In this document: piece after piece, positions 48,271-59,336 of the stretch | Layout: every line of letters starts with the position of its first letter | Position numbering within the stretch: position 1 is the stretch's first letter | From: Massilia sp. Root133 | Lineage (GTDB): Bacteria; Pseudomonadota; Gammaproteobacteria; Burkholderiales; Burkholderiaceae_D | Length of the DNA: 64,000 nucleotides | NCBI RefSeq assembly: GCF_001426525.1 | Contig: NZ_LMEW01000007.1 | Coordinates: 100,399-164,398, forward strand | Reading direction: 5' to 3' | Program-made: the position numbers and the translations under genes | The notes under the pieces: generated by a model | The model's input: the letters and a program-made list of their open reading frames with translations, nothing else | Databases searched by the model: none | Told to the model about the DNA's origin: nothing

Positions 48271-49440
48271 ATGATAGCCATACGGAGTCTCGGGACGAGT
48301 CCGCTCGCGCTGCCTGCGCCATGGGGCACGCGTCCCCGCGCGGCGCGCTGCCCCGACAGGTTCGAGCTGAACGTTGCGACCGCCTATCACGACCGTCCGG
48401 ACATCCTTGCGGCGTGGCACCGGATGCTGGCCGCGGCGGCCGGTCCGGAAACGCTGTACCAGTCGCCCCAATTCTTCAACCACCTGATCGACATGGATCG
48501 AGGGCGGGACGCGAACCACGAATTGTTCATCGTCCGCCGCAGTGTCGATTACGCGATCGTCGGCTTCGTTCCCGTGCGCACCCTGCCGTGCCGGATCGCG
48601 TTCCATGCCGGCCCCGTGCCGTTGTTCGGGCGGACATTGCGCGCCTGCCAGGTCCTCGGCAGCGTTCCGTTGCTGGACCCGGCGGAACCGGGCCTCGCCG
48701 AATTCATCGCGCAGCAGCTGCTCGACCGATTTGCGCACTGCCACGTGCTGTACCTGCAGGCCGTGCCGCAAGACGGCTGGAAAAGCATCGCGGGCGTGGC
48801 GGCGTACGTGCTGAACGGCTGGCGCGCATGCCATACGCAGCCGCTGCCGGACAGCGTCGACGCCTATTTGAAGCATTTCAGCGCCAAGAAGCGCTACAAC
48901 CTGTCGCGCCAGGTCCGCCTGCTGACGGAAGCGGCCGGCCCGTTGCACGTGCTGCGCATCGTCCGGCCCGGCCAGGTCGGGGCCATGCTGGACGCCATGG
49001 TCGCCACCGACGCCTCCCGCGCCGCCGGGCGTGCCGGCGAGCAGGCGCGCCTGGAAAGCCTGGCGCGCCACGGCCTGCTGCTGTCCTACGTGATCCGCTG
49101 CGGCGAGAACGACGTCGCCGTCGTGTACGGCATGCGCTCGGCGTCCGTCTGGCATGTCTATAAAATTCTGTGCCGGCAGGATTACCTGCACCTGTCGGCC
49201 GGCACCAGCGCGATCCACCTGGCCGTGCAGGACGTGCTGGCCCATTTCACGTTCGACCACATCGACTTCGGTTACGGCACGCCGCACGCGGAATTCCGCT
49301 CCACGCATGTGCTGCAGACCCGCGGCCTGGTCCTGATGCACCGCGCGCGCAGCGGGACGGCCTGGCTGTTGAACGTCCACGGCCGGTACGATGCGCTGAA
49401 CGGCGCGCTGATCCGCCAGGTGAAGCGGTTCCGGAAATGA
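48271..49440 (+). CDS. GNAT-type acyltransferase-like protein (BioF2/FemAB-like)
   Basis: The 389-residue protein looks like the double-GNAT proteins annotated as BioF2-like acetyltransferases, often seen in exopolysaccharide clusters. Supporting segments are TLYQSPQFFNHL, FSAKKRYNLSRQVRLL and the later VAVVYGMRSASVWHVYKI and AIHLAVQDVLAHFTFDHIDFGYG. These follow the pattern of the second GNAT domain. No polysaccharide genes are nearby. ATG 48271 has a G-rich stretch upstream; an in-frame GTG at 48247 is an alternative. Function remains open. Confidence 0.6.
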   Translation: MIAIRSLGTSPLALPAPWGTRPRAARCPDRFELNVATAYHDRPDILAAWHRMLAAAAGPETLYQSPQFFNHLIDMDRGRDANHELFIVRRSVDYAIVGFVPVRTLPCRIAFHAGPVPLFGRTLRACQVLGSVPLLDPAEPGLAEFIAQQLLDRFAHCHVLYLQAVPQDGWKSIAGVAAYVLNGWRACHTQPLPDSVDAYLKHFSAKKRYNLSRQVRLLTEAAGPLHVLRIVRPGQVGAMLDAMVATDASRAAGRAGEQARLESLARHGLLLSYVIRCGENDVAVVYGMRSASVWHVYKILCRQDYLHLSAGTSAIHLAVQDVLAHFTFDHIDFGYGTPHAEFRSTHVLQTRGLVLMHRARSGTAWLLNVHGRYDALNGALIRQVKRFRK

Positions 49441-49482
49441 CTGTTATAGTGGCGGCACCTTTACCTCAATCCACGATGACTC

Positions 49483-49779
49483 ATGAGTGACAACGCCCCC
49501 AGCCCGGAATTCTTCGACCGCGCCAACGCCCTCATCAACCTGGCGAACGACCAGTGTACGTCGACCCATCCGAGCGAAGTCAGCGCATCGACGCTGTACG
49601 CCTCGGCGCGCTTCAACGCCTTCATCGTCGCGGCAACGACCGGCAGCGCCGAGACCATGACCTCGGAAAAGGCGCGGGCCCTGGAGTATTTCACCGACCA
49701 GTTCCGCAAGATGATGGAAGCGAATCTCGACGATTTCATCGAGAACTTCGACACCTACATGAAGCGGGCGGAGAAGTAA
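49483..49779 (+). CDS. DUF3144 domain protein
   Basis: The 98-residue protein matches what I recall of DUF3144: small, helical and acidic, beginning with EFFDRANALINLANDQ and containing SASTLYASARFNAFIVAA. No function is known. TATAGT at 49445-49450 could be its -10. A clear terminator follows, so it appears to be a single-gene unit. Confidence 0.8.
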   Translation: MSDNAPSPEFFDRANALINLANDQCTSTHPSEVSASTLYASARFNAFIVAATTGSAETMTSEKARALEYFTDQFRKMMEANLDDFIENFDTYMKRAEK

Positions 49780-49796
49780 GCGCCTGCGCTCCACAC

Positions 49797-49823
49797 ATGG
49801 CCGCCGCGTGCGGCCATTTTTTT
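49797..49823 (+). terminator. Rho-independent terminator after the DUF3144 gene
   Basis: ATGGCCGC (49797-49804) pairs with GCGGCCAT (49810-49817) across a five-base loop and ends in seven T (49817-49823). Confidence 0.9.
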
Positions 49824-49900
49824 ATGCAGGGAAATGGCGTTCAAGCGGTACGCCCGTGGCGGCGGTTATCATGATGTCATTGTGAACTGAAGAGGTATCG

Positions 49901-50128
49901 ATGATGCAATTCGAATTCAGGCCGCAGTGGAAAGAGGAACTGCTTTGCTCTTGTGCCCTTGGTTCATTCACGTTGGACATGCCGATGGGCGTCACGTCCG
50001 TGTACCTGCCAATCAAGGCGTGTTGGCATGAGACTGCGCCACCATGGGCATTGGAACTTTGGGACACGTTGCACCAGCAATTGCGAGCGTGGTGTGAAGA
50101 GAGAAATATTCCCCTTTATTTTTGTTAG
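49901..50128 (+). CDS. Hypothetical small protein, low-GC
   Basis: This 75-residue ORF starts at ATG 49901 with AGAGG five bases upstream, a good ribosome binding site. The sequence is Trp- and Cys-rich for its size (QWKEELLCSCALG, LELWDTLHQQLRAWCEERN). By eye its GC is near 50 percent, well below its neighbours. I do not recognise a family. With the next gene it forms a pair unlike the surrounding core genes. Confidence 0.6.
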   Translation: MMQFEFRPQWKEELLCSCALGSFTLDMPMGVTSVYLPIKACWHETAPPWALELWDTLHQQLRAWCEERNIPLYFC

Positions 50129-50165
50129 TGCCACAACAATTACCTGTCAACCACAAGGACGTCGT

Positions 50166-50597
50166 ATGAAACCTGCCGAATCGGTAACAGCATTCCAGGA
50201 CTTCACTGCATCGAAAGGCATTGATTTGAATGCGTCAACGCCACGAGAAGGTATCGAAGCAATGCTTGAGTTTCGTGCCCAGGCCGCATGTGTTGCATGT
50301 TCCGACGATATGTTGCTGTACCAGTGGGGAAGCTACGACTGGGGAAACGGAAAATACTTCGAACTTGACATCACGCGTCAATTCATTGAAGCAGAGCTCG
50401 AGGATGACGACGCGATCAGCCAGCTGAGCCTTACATACAAGTACCAGCCAAGCGCTGAGCTGGATGCGCTCGGAACGAGTAACTGCTGGGAGGATGCAAC
50501 ACCGGACTTTCGCCGGTTCATCCTTACGTCCGCCCCATTTATTTCGGTTGCAGACGCAAAAGCGGATCAGATCGATCTCCGCCATTCTTACGTATAA
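50166..50597 (+). CDS. Hypothetical protein, low-GC
   Basis: The 143-residue protein starts at ATG 50166, 37 bases after the previous stop. It is acidic, without signal peptide or membrane segment. It contains YQWGSYDWGNGKYFELDITRQF and an acidic EAELEDDDAISQL. Codon use is less GC-biased than in the neighbours. Its size, acidity and partner gene recall immunity proteins of toxin systems, but no toxin lies beside it and I do not assign a function. Confidence 0.6.
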   Translation: MKPAESVTAFQDFTASKGIDLNASTPREGIEAMLEFRAQAACVACSDDMLLYQWGSYDWGNGKYFELDITRQFIEAELEDDDAISQLSLTYKYQPSAELDALGTSNCWEDATPDFRRFILTSAPFISVADAKADQIDLRHSYV

Positions 50598-50614
50598 CGT
50601 TCACGAGAAAAGAG

Positions 50615-51211
50615 ATGGGCAAAACTCGACTGGAAGCCTTCAGCGACGGCGTCATTGCCATCATCATCACCATCATGGTGCTGGAACTCAAAGTCCCGCA
50701 CGGCGCCACGTTCGACGTGCTGCTGCCCCTATGGCCCGTCTTCATGAGCTATGTGCTCAGTTTCATCTACGTGGGCATCTACTGGAACAACCACCATCAC
50801 ATGCTGCACGCCGTGAAGGAAGTCAGCGGCGGCGTCCTGTGGGCCAATCTGCACCTGCTGTTCTGGTTGTCGCTGATCCCGTTCGTTACCGCGTGGATGG
50901 GCGAGAACCATTTCGAGAGCGGACCGACCGCGGCGTACGGCTTCGTCCTGTTCATGTGCTCCGTCGCCTATCTGATCCTGGTGCAGGTGTTGACGGCGAA
51001 TCATCCGAAGAACGCGGCGCTGGCCGAGGCGATCGGCAAGGATCGCAAGGGCAAGCTGTCGTGCGTGCTGTATCTCTGCGGCGTCGCCCTGTCGTGGTTT
51101 GGCGCCTGGCTCGGGTTTCTCGTGTATGCCGCCGTCGCCATCGTGTGGCTGATTCCGGACCGGCGCATCGAGGATAAAGTGGCACAGGAAGAGCAATCGG
51201 AGCGGGGCTGA
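50615..51211 (+). CDS. TMEM175-like (DUF1211) potassium channel family protein
   Basis: The 198-residue membrane protein begins MGKTRLEAFSDGVIAIIIT, with the RxxxFSD motif at residues 5-11 that defines the TMEM175/DUF1211 family. Five to six hydrophobic segments follow. Bacterial members form potassium-permeable tetramers. It starts 18 bases after the low-GC pair but is GC-rich like the core genes, so it probably does not belong to that pair. Confidence 0.85.
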   Translation: MGKTRLEAFSDGVIAIIITIMVLELKVPHGATFDVLLPLWPVFMSYVLSFIYVGIYWNNHHHMLHAVKEVSGGVLWANLHLLFWLSLIPFVTAWMGENHFESGPTAAYGFVLFMCSVAYLILVQVLTANHPKNAALAEAIGKDRKGKLSCVLYLCGVALSWFGAWLGFLVYAAVAIVWLIPDRRIEDKVAQEEQSERG

Positions 51212-51288
51212 GTCCCCCGCAAAGCCTTTTTTTAGGCCGTAAATATGTAACTTACGGCAATATCCCTGCTATCCTTAGGGCGCACTTC

Positions 51289-51313
51289 ACCGCCGGGTTC
51301 GTCCCGGCGGTTT
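51289..51313 (+). terminator. Hairpin with short T tail upstream of the M3 peptidase gene
   Basis: ACCGCCGGG (51289-51297) pairs with CCCGGCGGT (51303-51311) and ends in TTT. It is 85 bases before the peptidase ATG. It may terminate the TMEM175-like transcript or act as a leader hairpin. Confidence 0.55.
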
Positions 51314-51397
51314 CCATTATGGAGTGCACGAGCAAGAAGAGATCGGTCCGTGGCACAAGCACGGTCGGATCCGACAACCCTCCGGAGAGCCCAAAGA

Positions 51398-53524
51398 ATG
51401 AACCGTTCGCACATCCTGGCCGTCGCTGTTACCGCAGCCGTCGCCAACCTGGCCCATGCCGCCCCCGCTTCGCTGCTGCCCGCGTCCAACCCGTTCGCCA
51501 AGCCGAGCACCCTGCAGTTCCAGTACCCGGCCTTCGACAAGATCAAGAACGAGGACTTCGCGCCGGCGTTCGAAGAAGGCATGCGCTTGCAGTCGCTGGA
51601 AATCGAGGCGATCGCCGCTAGCCGTGCAGCGCCGACCTTCGACAACACGATCGTCGCGATGGAGCGTTCGGGACTGCTGCTGAACCGCGTCTCGACCATC
51701 TTCTACAGCCTCGTCGGCGCCAATACCAATCCCACGCTCGACGCGCTCGACAAGGATCTCGCGCCGAAACTGGCCGCCCACAGCGACAAGATCCGCCTGA
51801 ACGACAAGCTGTTCAAGCGCATCCAGACGCTGTACGACAAGCGCGCCAAGCTGCACCTCGATCCGGAATCGGCCTACCTGCTCGAGCGTTATCACACCGA
51901 CTTCGTACGTGCTGGCGCGAAACTGTCCGCTGCCGACAAGGAAACACTGAAAGCCTATAACGGCAAGATCGCCGCCCTGCAGACCCAATTCAGCCAGAAC
52001 GTGCTGAAGGAAGCGAATGCGTCGGCGCTCGTCGTCGACAAGCGCGAAGAACTCGCCGGCATGTCCGACAAGGCCATCGACGCCGCCGCCGCGCTGGCGA
52101 AGAAGGATGGTCTCGACGGCAAGTTCAAGGTGCCGGTCGTGAACACGACGCAGCAGGCGCCGCTGTCCGTGCTGACCAACCGCGCGACGCGCGAAAAACT
52201 GCTGGCCCTGTCGCTGGCCCGCGGCAGCCACGGCGGCGATTACGACAACCGCCAGGTCGTGCTGGACCTGGCCAAGGCACGCGCCGAACGCGCGAAGCTG
52301 CTTGGCTATCCGAACCACGCCGCGTACATGCTGGAAGACCAGACCGCCAAGACGACGGACGCCGTCAACAACCTGCTGGCCGAGTTCGCCAAGCCGGCCG
52401 TGCGCAATGCGAAGAAGGAAGCGGCCGAGATCCAGAAGGTCATCGATGCCGACGGGGGCAAGTTCCAGGCGACCGCCTACGACTGGAATTACTACACGGA
52501 CAAGGTACGCCAGGCACGCTACGCGTTCGACGAAAACCAGCTGCGTCCCTATTTTGAGTTCAACAACGTGCTCGTGAACGGCGTGTTCTTCGCCGCCACC
52601 AAGGAATACGGCATCACGTTCAAGGAACGCCACGACCTGCCGGTGTACAACCCGGACGTGCGCGTGTTCGACGTGTTCGATGCCGACGGCAAGCAACTGG
52701 CGATCTTCCTGCACGACCCGTATGCCCGCTCGAACAAGCGCGGCGGCGCGTGGATGAATGCGTATGTCGGCCAGAACAAGCTCCTGGGCACGCACCCGGT
52801 CATCGCGAACCACCTGAATATCCCGAAACCGGCCGCGGGCGAGCCGACCCTGCTGACGTACGACGAAGTGCGCACGATGTTCCACGAATTCGGCCACGCG
52901 CTGCACGGCATGTTCTCGAACGTGAAATACCCGCGCTTCTCCGGCACCCGCGTGCCGCGCGACTACGTCGAGTTCCCGTCGCAGGTCAACGAGATGTGGA
53001 TGGCGTGGCCGGAAGTGCTGGCGAATTATGCCAAGCACTACCAGACGGGCGCGCCCATGCCGAAAGAGTTGCTGGATAAAGTCCAGGCCTCGTCCAAGTT
53101 CAACGAGGGTTATCGCACGACCGAGTACCTGGCCGCGGCTATCCTCGACCAGAAATGGCATCAACTGGGCGCCGGGCAGATCCCGGCCGACGTGCTGGGC
53201 TTCGAGGCGACGGCGCTGCACGACGCCGGCGTCGACTTCCCGCTCGTCCCGCCGCGCTACCGCACGACGTACTTCTCGCACGTGTTCTCGGGCGGCTATT
53301 CGGCCGGCTACTACGGCTACCTGTGGGCCGAGAAGCTGGACGCCGACACCGTCGAATGGTTCAAGGAACACGGCGGCCTGACGCGCGCGAACGGCGACCG
53401 CTTCCGCCAGATGCTGCTGTCGCGCGGCGGCACGATGGATGCGATGGACATGTACCGCAACTTCCGCGGCCGTGATGCGAAGATCGAGCCGCTGCTGGAG
53501 CGCCGTGGCCTGACGGGCGAGTAA
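51398..53524 (+). CDS. M3-family metallopeptidase (dipeptidyl carboxypeptidase-like)
   Basis: The 708-residue protein starts with a signal peptide (about 1-22, MNRSHILAVAVTAAVANLAHA), so it acts in the periplasm. The thimet-type zinc motif HEFGH starts at H496 (TMFHEFGHALHG), with the downstream VEFPSQVNEMW and YYGYLWAEKLDAD segments. Length and layout match Dcp-type enzymes, which remove C-terminal dipeptides. ATG 51398 was chosen because it opens the signal peptide; a GTG 16 codons upstream is in frame. The gene has its own 186-base upstream gap. Confidence 0.92.
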   Translation: MNRSHILAVAVTAAVANLAHAAPASLLPASNPFAKPSTLQFQYPAFDKIKNEDFAPAFEEGMRLQSLEIEAIAASRAAPTFDNTIVAMERSGLLLNRVSTIFYSLVGANTNPTLDALDKDLAPKLAAHSDKIRLNDKLFKRIQTLYDKRAKLHLDPESAYLLERYHTDFVRAGAKLSAADKETLKAYNGKIAALQTQFSQNVLKEANASALVVDKREELAGMSDKAIDAAAALAKKDGLDGKFKVPVVNTTQQAPLSVLTNRATREKLLALSLARGSHGGDYDNRQVVLDLAKARAERAKLLGYPNHAAYMLEDQTAKTTDAVNNLLAEFAKPAVRNAKKEAAEIQKVIDADGGKFQATAYDWNYYTDKVRQARYAFDENQLRPYFEFNNVLVNGVFFAATKEYGITFKERHDLPVYNPDVRVFDVFDADGKQLAIFLHDPYARSNKRGGAWMNAYVGQNKLLGTHPVIANHLNIPKPAAGEPTLLTYDEVRTMFHEFGHALHGMFSNVKYPRFSGTRVPRDYVEFPSQVNEMWMAWPEVLANYAKHYQTGAPMPKELLDKVQASSKFNEGYRTTEYLAAAILDQKWHQLGAGQIPADVLGFEATALHDAGVDFPLVPPRYRTTYFSHVFSGGYSAGYYGYLWAEKLDADTVEWFKEHGGLTRANGDRFRQMLLSRGGTMDAMDMYRNFRGRDAKIEPLLERRGLTGE

Positions 53525-53530
53525 TCCCGA

Positions 53531-53563
53531 CGACAAGGGCGGCGCGCCAGGCCGCCCTTATCG
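53531..53563 (+). terminator. Hairpin after the M3 peptidase gene
   Basis: The 13-base arms 53531-53543 and 53551-53563 pair with one mismatch around a seven-base loop, starting six bases after the stop codon. There is no T run. Confidence 0.5.
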
Positions 53564-53601
53564 GGTGTAGACTTCTCACAACATCATGACGTGAGAAAGC
53601 C

Positions 53602-53883
53602 ATGCTGCCTGAAAACGAAAATACCCTGAAAGCGCACCTCAAGACGCTGCACCGCAGCCTCGAGGAAACCGGCGAAGTCGATGACGAACTGGAAATGCTG
53701 CTGCGCCAGCTCGACGGCGATATCAAGCACGTGCTCGACAAGCGCTCCCAGGATCCGGACGCGAACACGTACGGCCTGGCCTCGCGCACGCAGGAGCTGA
53801 CAGCCCGCTTCGCCATCCGCCATCCGCACCTGGAACCGGCCCTCCGTGAGCTCGGCAACATCCTCGCGAGCATGGGAATTTAA
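53602..53883 (+). CDS. DUF4404 family protein
   Basis: The 93-residue protein is helical and acidic, beginning MLPENENTLKAHLKTLHRSLEETG and ending with a second helix (EPALRELGNILASMGI). This agrees with DUF4404 proteins, of unknown function. It stands alone between the M3 peptidase and the YgiQ gene. Confidence 0.75.
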   Translation: MLPENENTLKAHLKTLHRSLEETGEVDDELEMLLRQLDGDIKHVLDKRSQDPDANTYGLASRTQELTARFAIRHPHLEPALRELGNILASMGI

Positions 53884-53961
53884 CGACAAGCCATTGAAAA
53901 TTAAGCCATTTTTCGAGGGGTCCGCAGCTTAAACAGGCGTTTTCCGGTAAAATGCCGGCCA

Positions 53962-56235
<2,274 letters not shown>

Positions 56236-56236
56236 C

Positions 56237-56306
56237 ACCGGGGTCAGAGCCCGTTTTTTGGCAAAAGCTCAAAAGCTATTGCCAATATTCGGGCTCTGAC
56301 CCCGGT
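56237..56306. repeat. 70-base palindromic element with GGGTCAGAG arms
   Basis: The arms ACCGGGGTCAGAGCCCG (56237-56253) and its exact complement (56290-56306) enclose a 36-base centre that itself holds an inverted TTGGCA/TGCCAA and a repeated AAAAGCT. It lies between the convergent YgiQ and AI-2E transporter genes and could terminate both. Eleven bases of the arm (CGGGGTCAGAG) recur at 63907-63917 next to the IS end. Confidence 0.85.
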
Positions 56307-56307
56307 T

Positions 56308-57444
56308 TCAAACACTCAAATCCGCGCTGGCCTGCTTGTCCCTCAACCTGCGCGCATACCGATGCCTTGCCCTGAGCCGCGGATTGGTCATGAGCCGTCC
56401 CATGGTCTCTCCAACGACCATCACGACCCCCAGCAGCGGCAGCACGAGCATCAACCCGGCCACGCCCGACAGCGCCCCGCCGATAAAGATCATCAGCACC
56501 GTCACCAGCGGGTGGATATGCAGGCTGCGCCCCAAGGTCAGCGGCATGAACACGAAGTCGTCCAGCAGCCTCGCGAGGATGAACACGACGATGGCGCCGT
56601 ACGCGATCAGCGGATTGTTCGGCGCGTCCGTGGCCGCAACGACCACGACCATCATGCAGCCCACGACCGACCCGACGAACGGCACCCACGCCAGCAGCGC
56701 CGAAATAAAACCCAGCAGCAGCGGTGACGAGACGCCGATCACCCACAGGCCGAAGCCGAGCACGATGGTGTCCAGCACGGTCAGCTTCAACAAACCCTCG
56801 AAGTAACGGCGCGCGGTCTGGTCGACCTGGTGCAGCAGGAATAACGTCCGTTCGAAATAGGCGTTCGGCACGGCGCGGGCGAGGAATTTCTTGAAGCGCA
56901 GGCCGTCGCGCAGGAAGAAGAAGGCGAGGAACGGGGCCAGCAGCAGCGACGGCAGCCAGCCTGCGGCGCCCAGCAGGATGGTCGTCAGGTGGCGCTGCGC
57001 GAAATTGTCCGTGTAGGCCTTGAAGCGCTTGTTGACGATGGACGTCAAATGCATCTCGGCCAGGATCGGGAACTTGGCTTCCAGCAGCGTCATCGTATTG
57101 CGCACGAAGGCGACGCCGCCGTCCAGGTACAGGGCGCCCGTCTCGTGCCAACTGTCCGTATCGCCGGGCGTGCTGGTCCAGGTCATCGCCGCCATCACCA
57201 GCAGGACGGTGGCGCCGTAGAACACGATGCAGACGAGCGTGGCCGAGACGTTGCGGGTGAAACCCGCGCGCAGCAGGCGTTGCATCGGGCCCAGCAGGAT
57301 GTAGTACATGACGGTGCCGAGGATGAAGGGCAGCACCAGCCACAGCATGTGCTCGAGCAGCACCAGCAGCAGGCATGTCACGCCGATGATGCCGGTCCAG
57401 ACGAAGGGACCGCTGCGCTCGTCGCGGAGGGCGCCGTGGATCAC
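56308..57444 (-). CDS. AI-2E family transporter (PerM-like)
   Basis: The 378-residue membrane protein has about seven or eight hydrophobic segments and the family pattern PFILGTVMYYILLGPMQ early, then AFFFLRDG and GALLAWVPFVG-like SALLAWVPFVGSVVG, and HPLVTVLMIFIGG near the end. Members include proposed autoinducer-2 exporters, but substrates are mostly unknown. The start is GTG at 57442-57444, overlapping the stop of the cyclic-nucleotide-binding gene by four bases (GTGA), so the two are coupled. Confidence 0.85.
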   Translation of the reverse strand: MIHGALRDERSGPFVWTGIIGVTCLLLVLLEHMLWLVLPFILGTVMYYILLGPMQRLLRAGFTRNVSATLVCIVFYGATVLLVMAAMTWTSTPGDTDSWHETGALYLDGGVAFVRNTMTLLEAKFPILAEMHLTSIVNKRFKAYTDNFAQRHLTTILLGAAGWLPSLLLAPFLAFFFLRDGLRFKKFLARAVPNAYFERTLFLLHQVDQTARRYFEGLLKLTVLDTIVLGFGLWVIGVSSPLLLGFISALLAWVPFVGSVVGCMMVVVVAATDAPNNPLIAYGAIVVFILARLLDDFVFMPLTLGRSLHIHPLVTVLMIFIGGALSGVAGLMLVLPLLGVVMVVGETMGRLMTNPRLRARHRYARRLRDKQASADLSV

Positions 57445-57923
57445 AGCGCCTCCACCTGGGCGTTGCCGTCGAGCCAGCCGCGCAGGCGCTGGCCGATGTG
57501 GCGCGCCAGGGCGAGCGAGATCTTGTAGCCGATCACGGCATCCGTTTCCATCAGGGCGAGAAAGTCGTCGCGGAAGAAGACGGCCAGTTCGCACGCGTCG
57601 AGGGCGCGGACCTGGGCGCTGCGCGGGGAATTGTCCAGCAGGGCGAGGTCGCCGAAGAAACTGCCGGCGCTCAGTTCGCCCACGATCTGGCGGCCCCGGC
57701 TGTGGCTGCGGCTGATTTGCACGCGGCCGCTCATCACGAGATACAGCGCCTGGCCTTCCTCGCCTTCGTCGAACACGATCTCGTCGGGCAGGTAGCGGCG
57801 CTCATGCATGAGGCCGTCGACAAACTTGATTTCCAACGGTTTGAGGGAACGGAACAGCGGCGTGTTCTGCAGCCGAAGCTGGCGAGGGGACAGCGTGGAC
57901 GATTTCAGGAAACCAAAAATCAC
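57441..57923 (-). CDS. Single cyclic-nucleotide-binding domain protein
   Basis: The 160-residue protein is essentially one CNB (Crp-like) domain: IVFDEGEEGQALYLVMSGRVQI, GELSAGSFFGDLALLDNSPRSAQVRAL is the phosphate-binding cassette, and a helix follows. It lacks a DNA-binding helix-turn-helix, so it is not a Crp-type regulator. GTG 57923 was chosen because GGAG lies seven bases upstream. It overlaps the AI-2E transporter start and may sense a nucleotide for that transporter. The divergent neighbour is a diguanylate cyclase. Confidence 0.8.
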   Translation of the reverse strand: MIFGFLKSSTLSPRQLRLQNTPLFRSLKPLEIKFVDGLMHERRYLPDEIVFDEGEEGQALYLVMSGRVQISRSHSRGRQIVGELSAGSFFGDLALLDNSPRSAQVRALDACELAVFFRDDFLALMETDAVIGYKISLALARHIGQRLRGWLDGNAQVEAL

Positions 57924-58100
57924 GAAAGCTCCAGGACGATGCAACCGAGTGGCTGCTTTGTCAATTATGAACGATTCATTTGTGCTTGCGCAGCAACGAA
58001 TGCTCAGTTAATTGGACGCGACACAACACCCTCTAGCCGCCGTGCATACCGCTCGACCATTGGTGCAAATCGTGCGTGCACCCAATTGGAAAACGTGTAA

Positions 58101-58106
58101 TATAAT
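58101..58106 (+). promoter_or_regulatory. -10 box upstream of the diguanylate cyclase gene
   Basis: A perfect TATAAT lies 65 bases before the GTG start in the 247-base divergent gap. A TTGGAA at 58086-58091 is too close to serve as the -35, so the -35 is unclear. Confidence 0.4.
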
Positions 58107-58170
58107 TCCTTTGGGAAATATTAATTACATTCATGGCATCATCTCACCACGTCCTGCCAGGAGGAACCGA

Positions 58171-59325
58171 GTGATCGATATCCAGACCTTCATGCTGGCG
58201 CTTGGCGTCGGCAACACAGCGTTTGCGTTGCTGATGGCGGGTTACATGCGCGGTGCGGCACCCAATCCGGGGCTGCGCACCTGGATGTGGGCGCGGCTAT
58301 CGTCGGGTCTGGCACAGATCTGCTGCTGGGTGGCGCCGCATGTCGGCCTGCCCATCGCGGAGGAGCTGGCCGCGTTCGGCTGGGTGGGCGGTGTCGCGCT
58401 GGAACTGGCCTCGTACTGCGTGTTCTTCGGGTTCCGCAACTGGCGCCGGATTCTCGCACCGGCCACCGTCGCGGCGCTGATCATCGTCGCGGCTGCGGCG
58501 CTGGCGCAGGCGTCGCGCGAGCAGATGACGCAAGTGGTGGCCGTCATCGTCGCCCTGTTCGCTTCCGGTGCCGCCGCGATCCTGCTGCGGCCGCAGGCCG
58601 ATGCGCCGCTGCTGCAGCGTGTCATCGGCGTCAACGATGCCTTGTTCGCCATCGCGATCTGGATCTGGATGGCGGTGGCCAATGGCGGCGTGGGCATGTT
58701 CAATACGAATCCGGTGTATGGCTTCGCCTACCTGGCCAGCTATCTGCTGATGATCGTCAATGGCTTCGGCTTCCTGTTGCTGTGCAAGCTGAAGGACGAC
58801 CAGCGCATGCAGCGCCTGGCCACGATCGACGGCCTGACGGACATGCTGAACCGCCGCGCCTTCTTCGAGCGTGCCGAGAGCGCCCTGCAGACGGCGGTCC
58901 GCCTGCGCAAGCCGATCGCGCTGATGATGCTCGATCTCGATCATTTCAAGCAGCTCAACGACGGCTTCGGCCATGCCTGCGGCGACGAGGCCTTGCGGTT
59001 GTTTGCCGACACGGCGCGCGCCACCTTGCGCGAGAACGATGTGATTGGCCGGCTGGGCGGAGAAGAGTTCGCGCTGGCGATGCCGGGTACGTCGCTGGCA
59101 GGCGCGCAGTATGCGGCCGAACGCCTGCGCATCGCCGTCGCCGAAGCGCCGGCGCTCACCTGCGCCGCGACCTATCGCATGACGGTCAGCATCGGCCTTG
59201 TGATGATCGATCCGAACGAGGAATTGACGGCCGCGCTGGCGCGCGCCGACCACGCCCTGTATGCGGCCAAGACCGGTGGCCGTAACCGCGTCGAGATCGG
59301 CGCGCCCCTCCTCAGGCGGGCCTGA
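58171..59325 (+). CDS. Membrane diguanylate cyclase (GGDEF)
   Basis: The 384-residue protein has six or seven N-terminal membrane segments (to about 205) and a C-terminal GGDEF domain. The active-site motif is GGEEF at residues 296-300, so synthesis of c-di-GMP is expected. REND five residues before it matches the RxxD inhibitory site. GTG 58171 is preceded by AGGAGG at 58159-58164, a near-perfect ribosome binding site, so I prefer it to start codons further upstream. The membrane part matches no sensor I know. Confidence 0.92.
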   Translation: MIDIQTFMLALGVGNTAFALLMAGYMRGAAPNPGLRTWMWARLSSGLAQICCWVAPHVGLPIAEELAAFGWVGGVALELASYCVFFGFRNWRRILAPATVAALIIVAAAALAQASREQMTQVVAVIVALFASGAAAILLRPQADAPLLQRVIGVNDALFAIAIWIWMAVANGGVGMFNTNPVYGFAYLASYLLMIVNGFGFLLLCKLKDDQRMQRLATIDGLTDMLNRRAFFERAESALQTAVRLRKPIALMMLDLDHFKQLNDGFGHACGDEALRLFADTARATLRENDVIGRLGGEEFALAMPGTSLAGAQYAAERLRIAVAEAPALTCAATYRMTVSIGLVMIDPNEELTAALARADHALYAAKTGGRNRVEIGAPLLRRA

Positions 59326-59336
59326 ACGGCCGGCGT

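Noticed and set aside
49901..50597. Low-GC gene pair considered as a toxin-antitoxin module
   Set aside because: Neither protein shows a known toxin or antitoxin motif, and the order and sizes alone are not evidence.
57441..57923. CNB protein considered as a Crp/Fnr regulator
   Set aside because: The C-terminal helix-turn-helix is absent; the gene ends right after the CNB domain.
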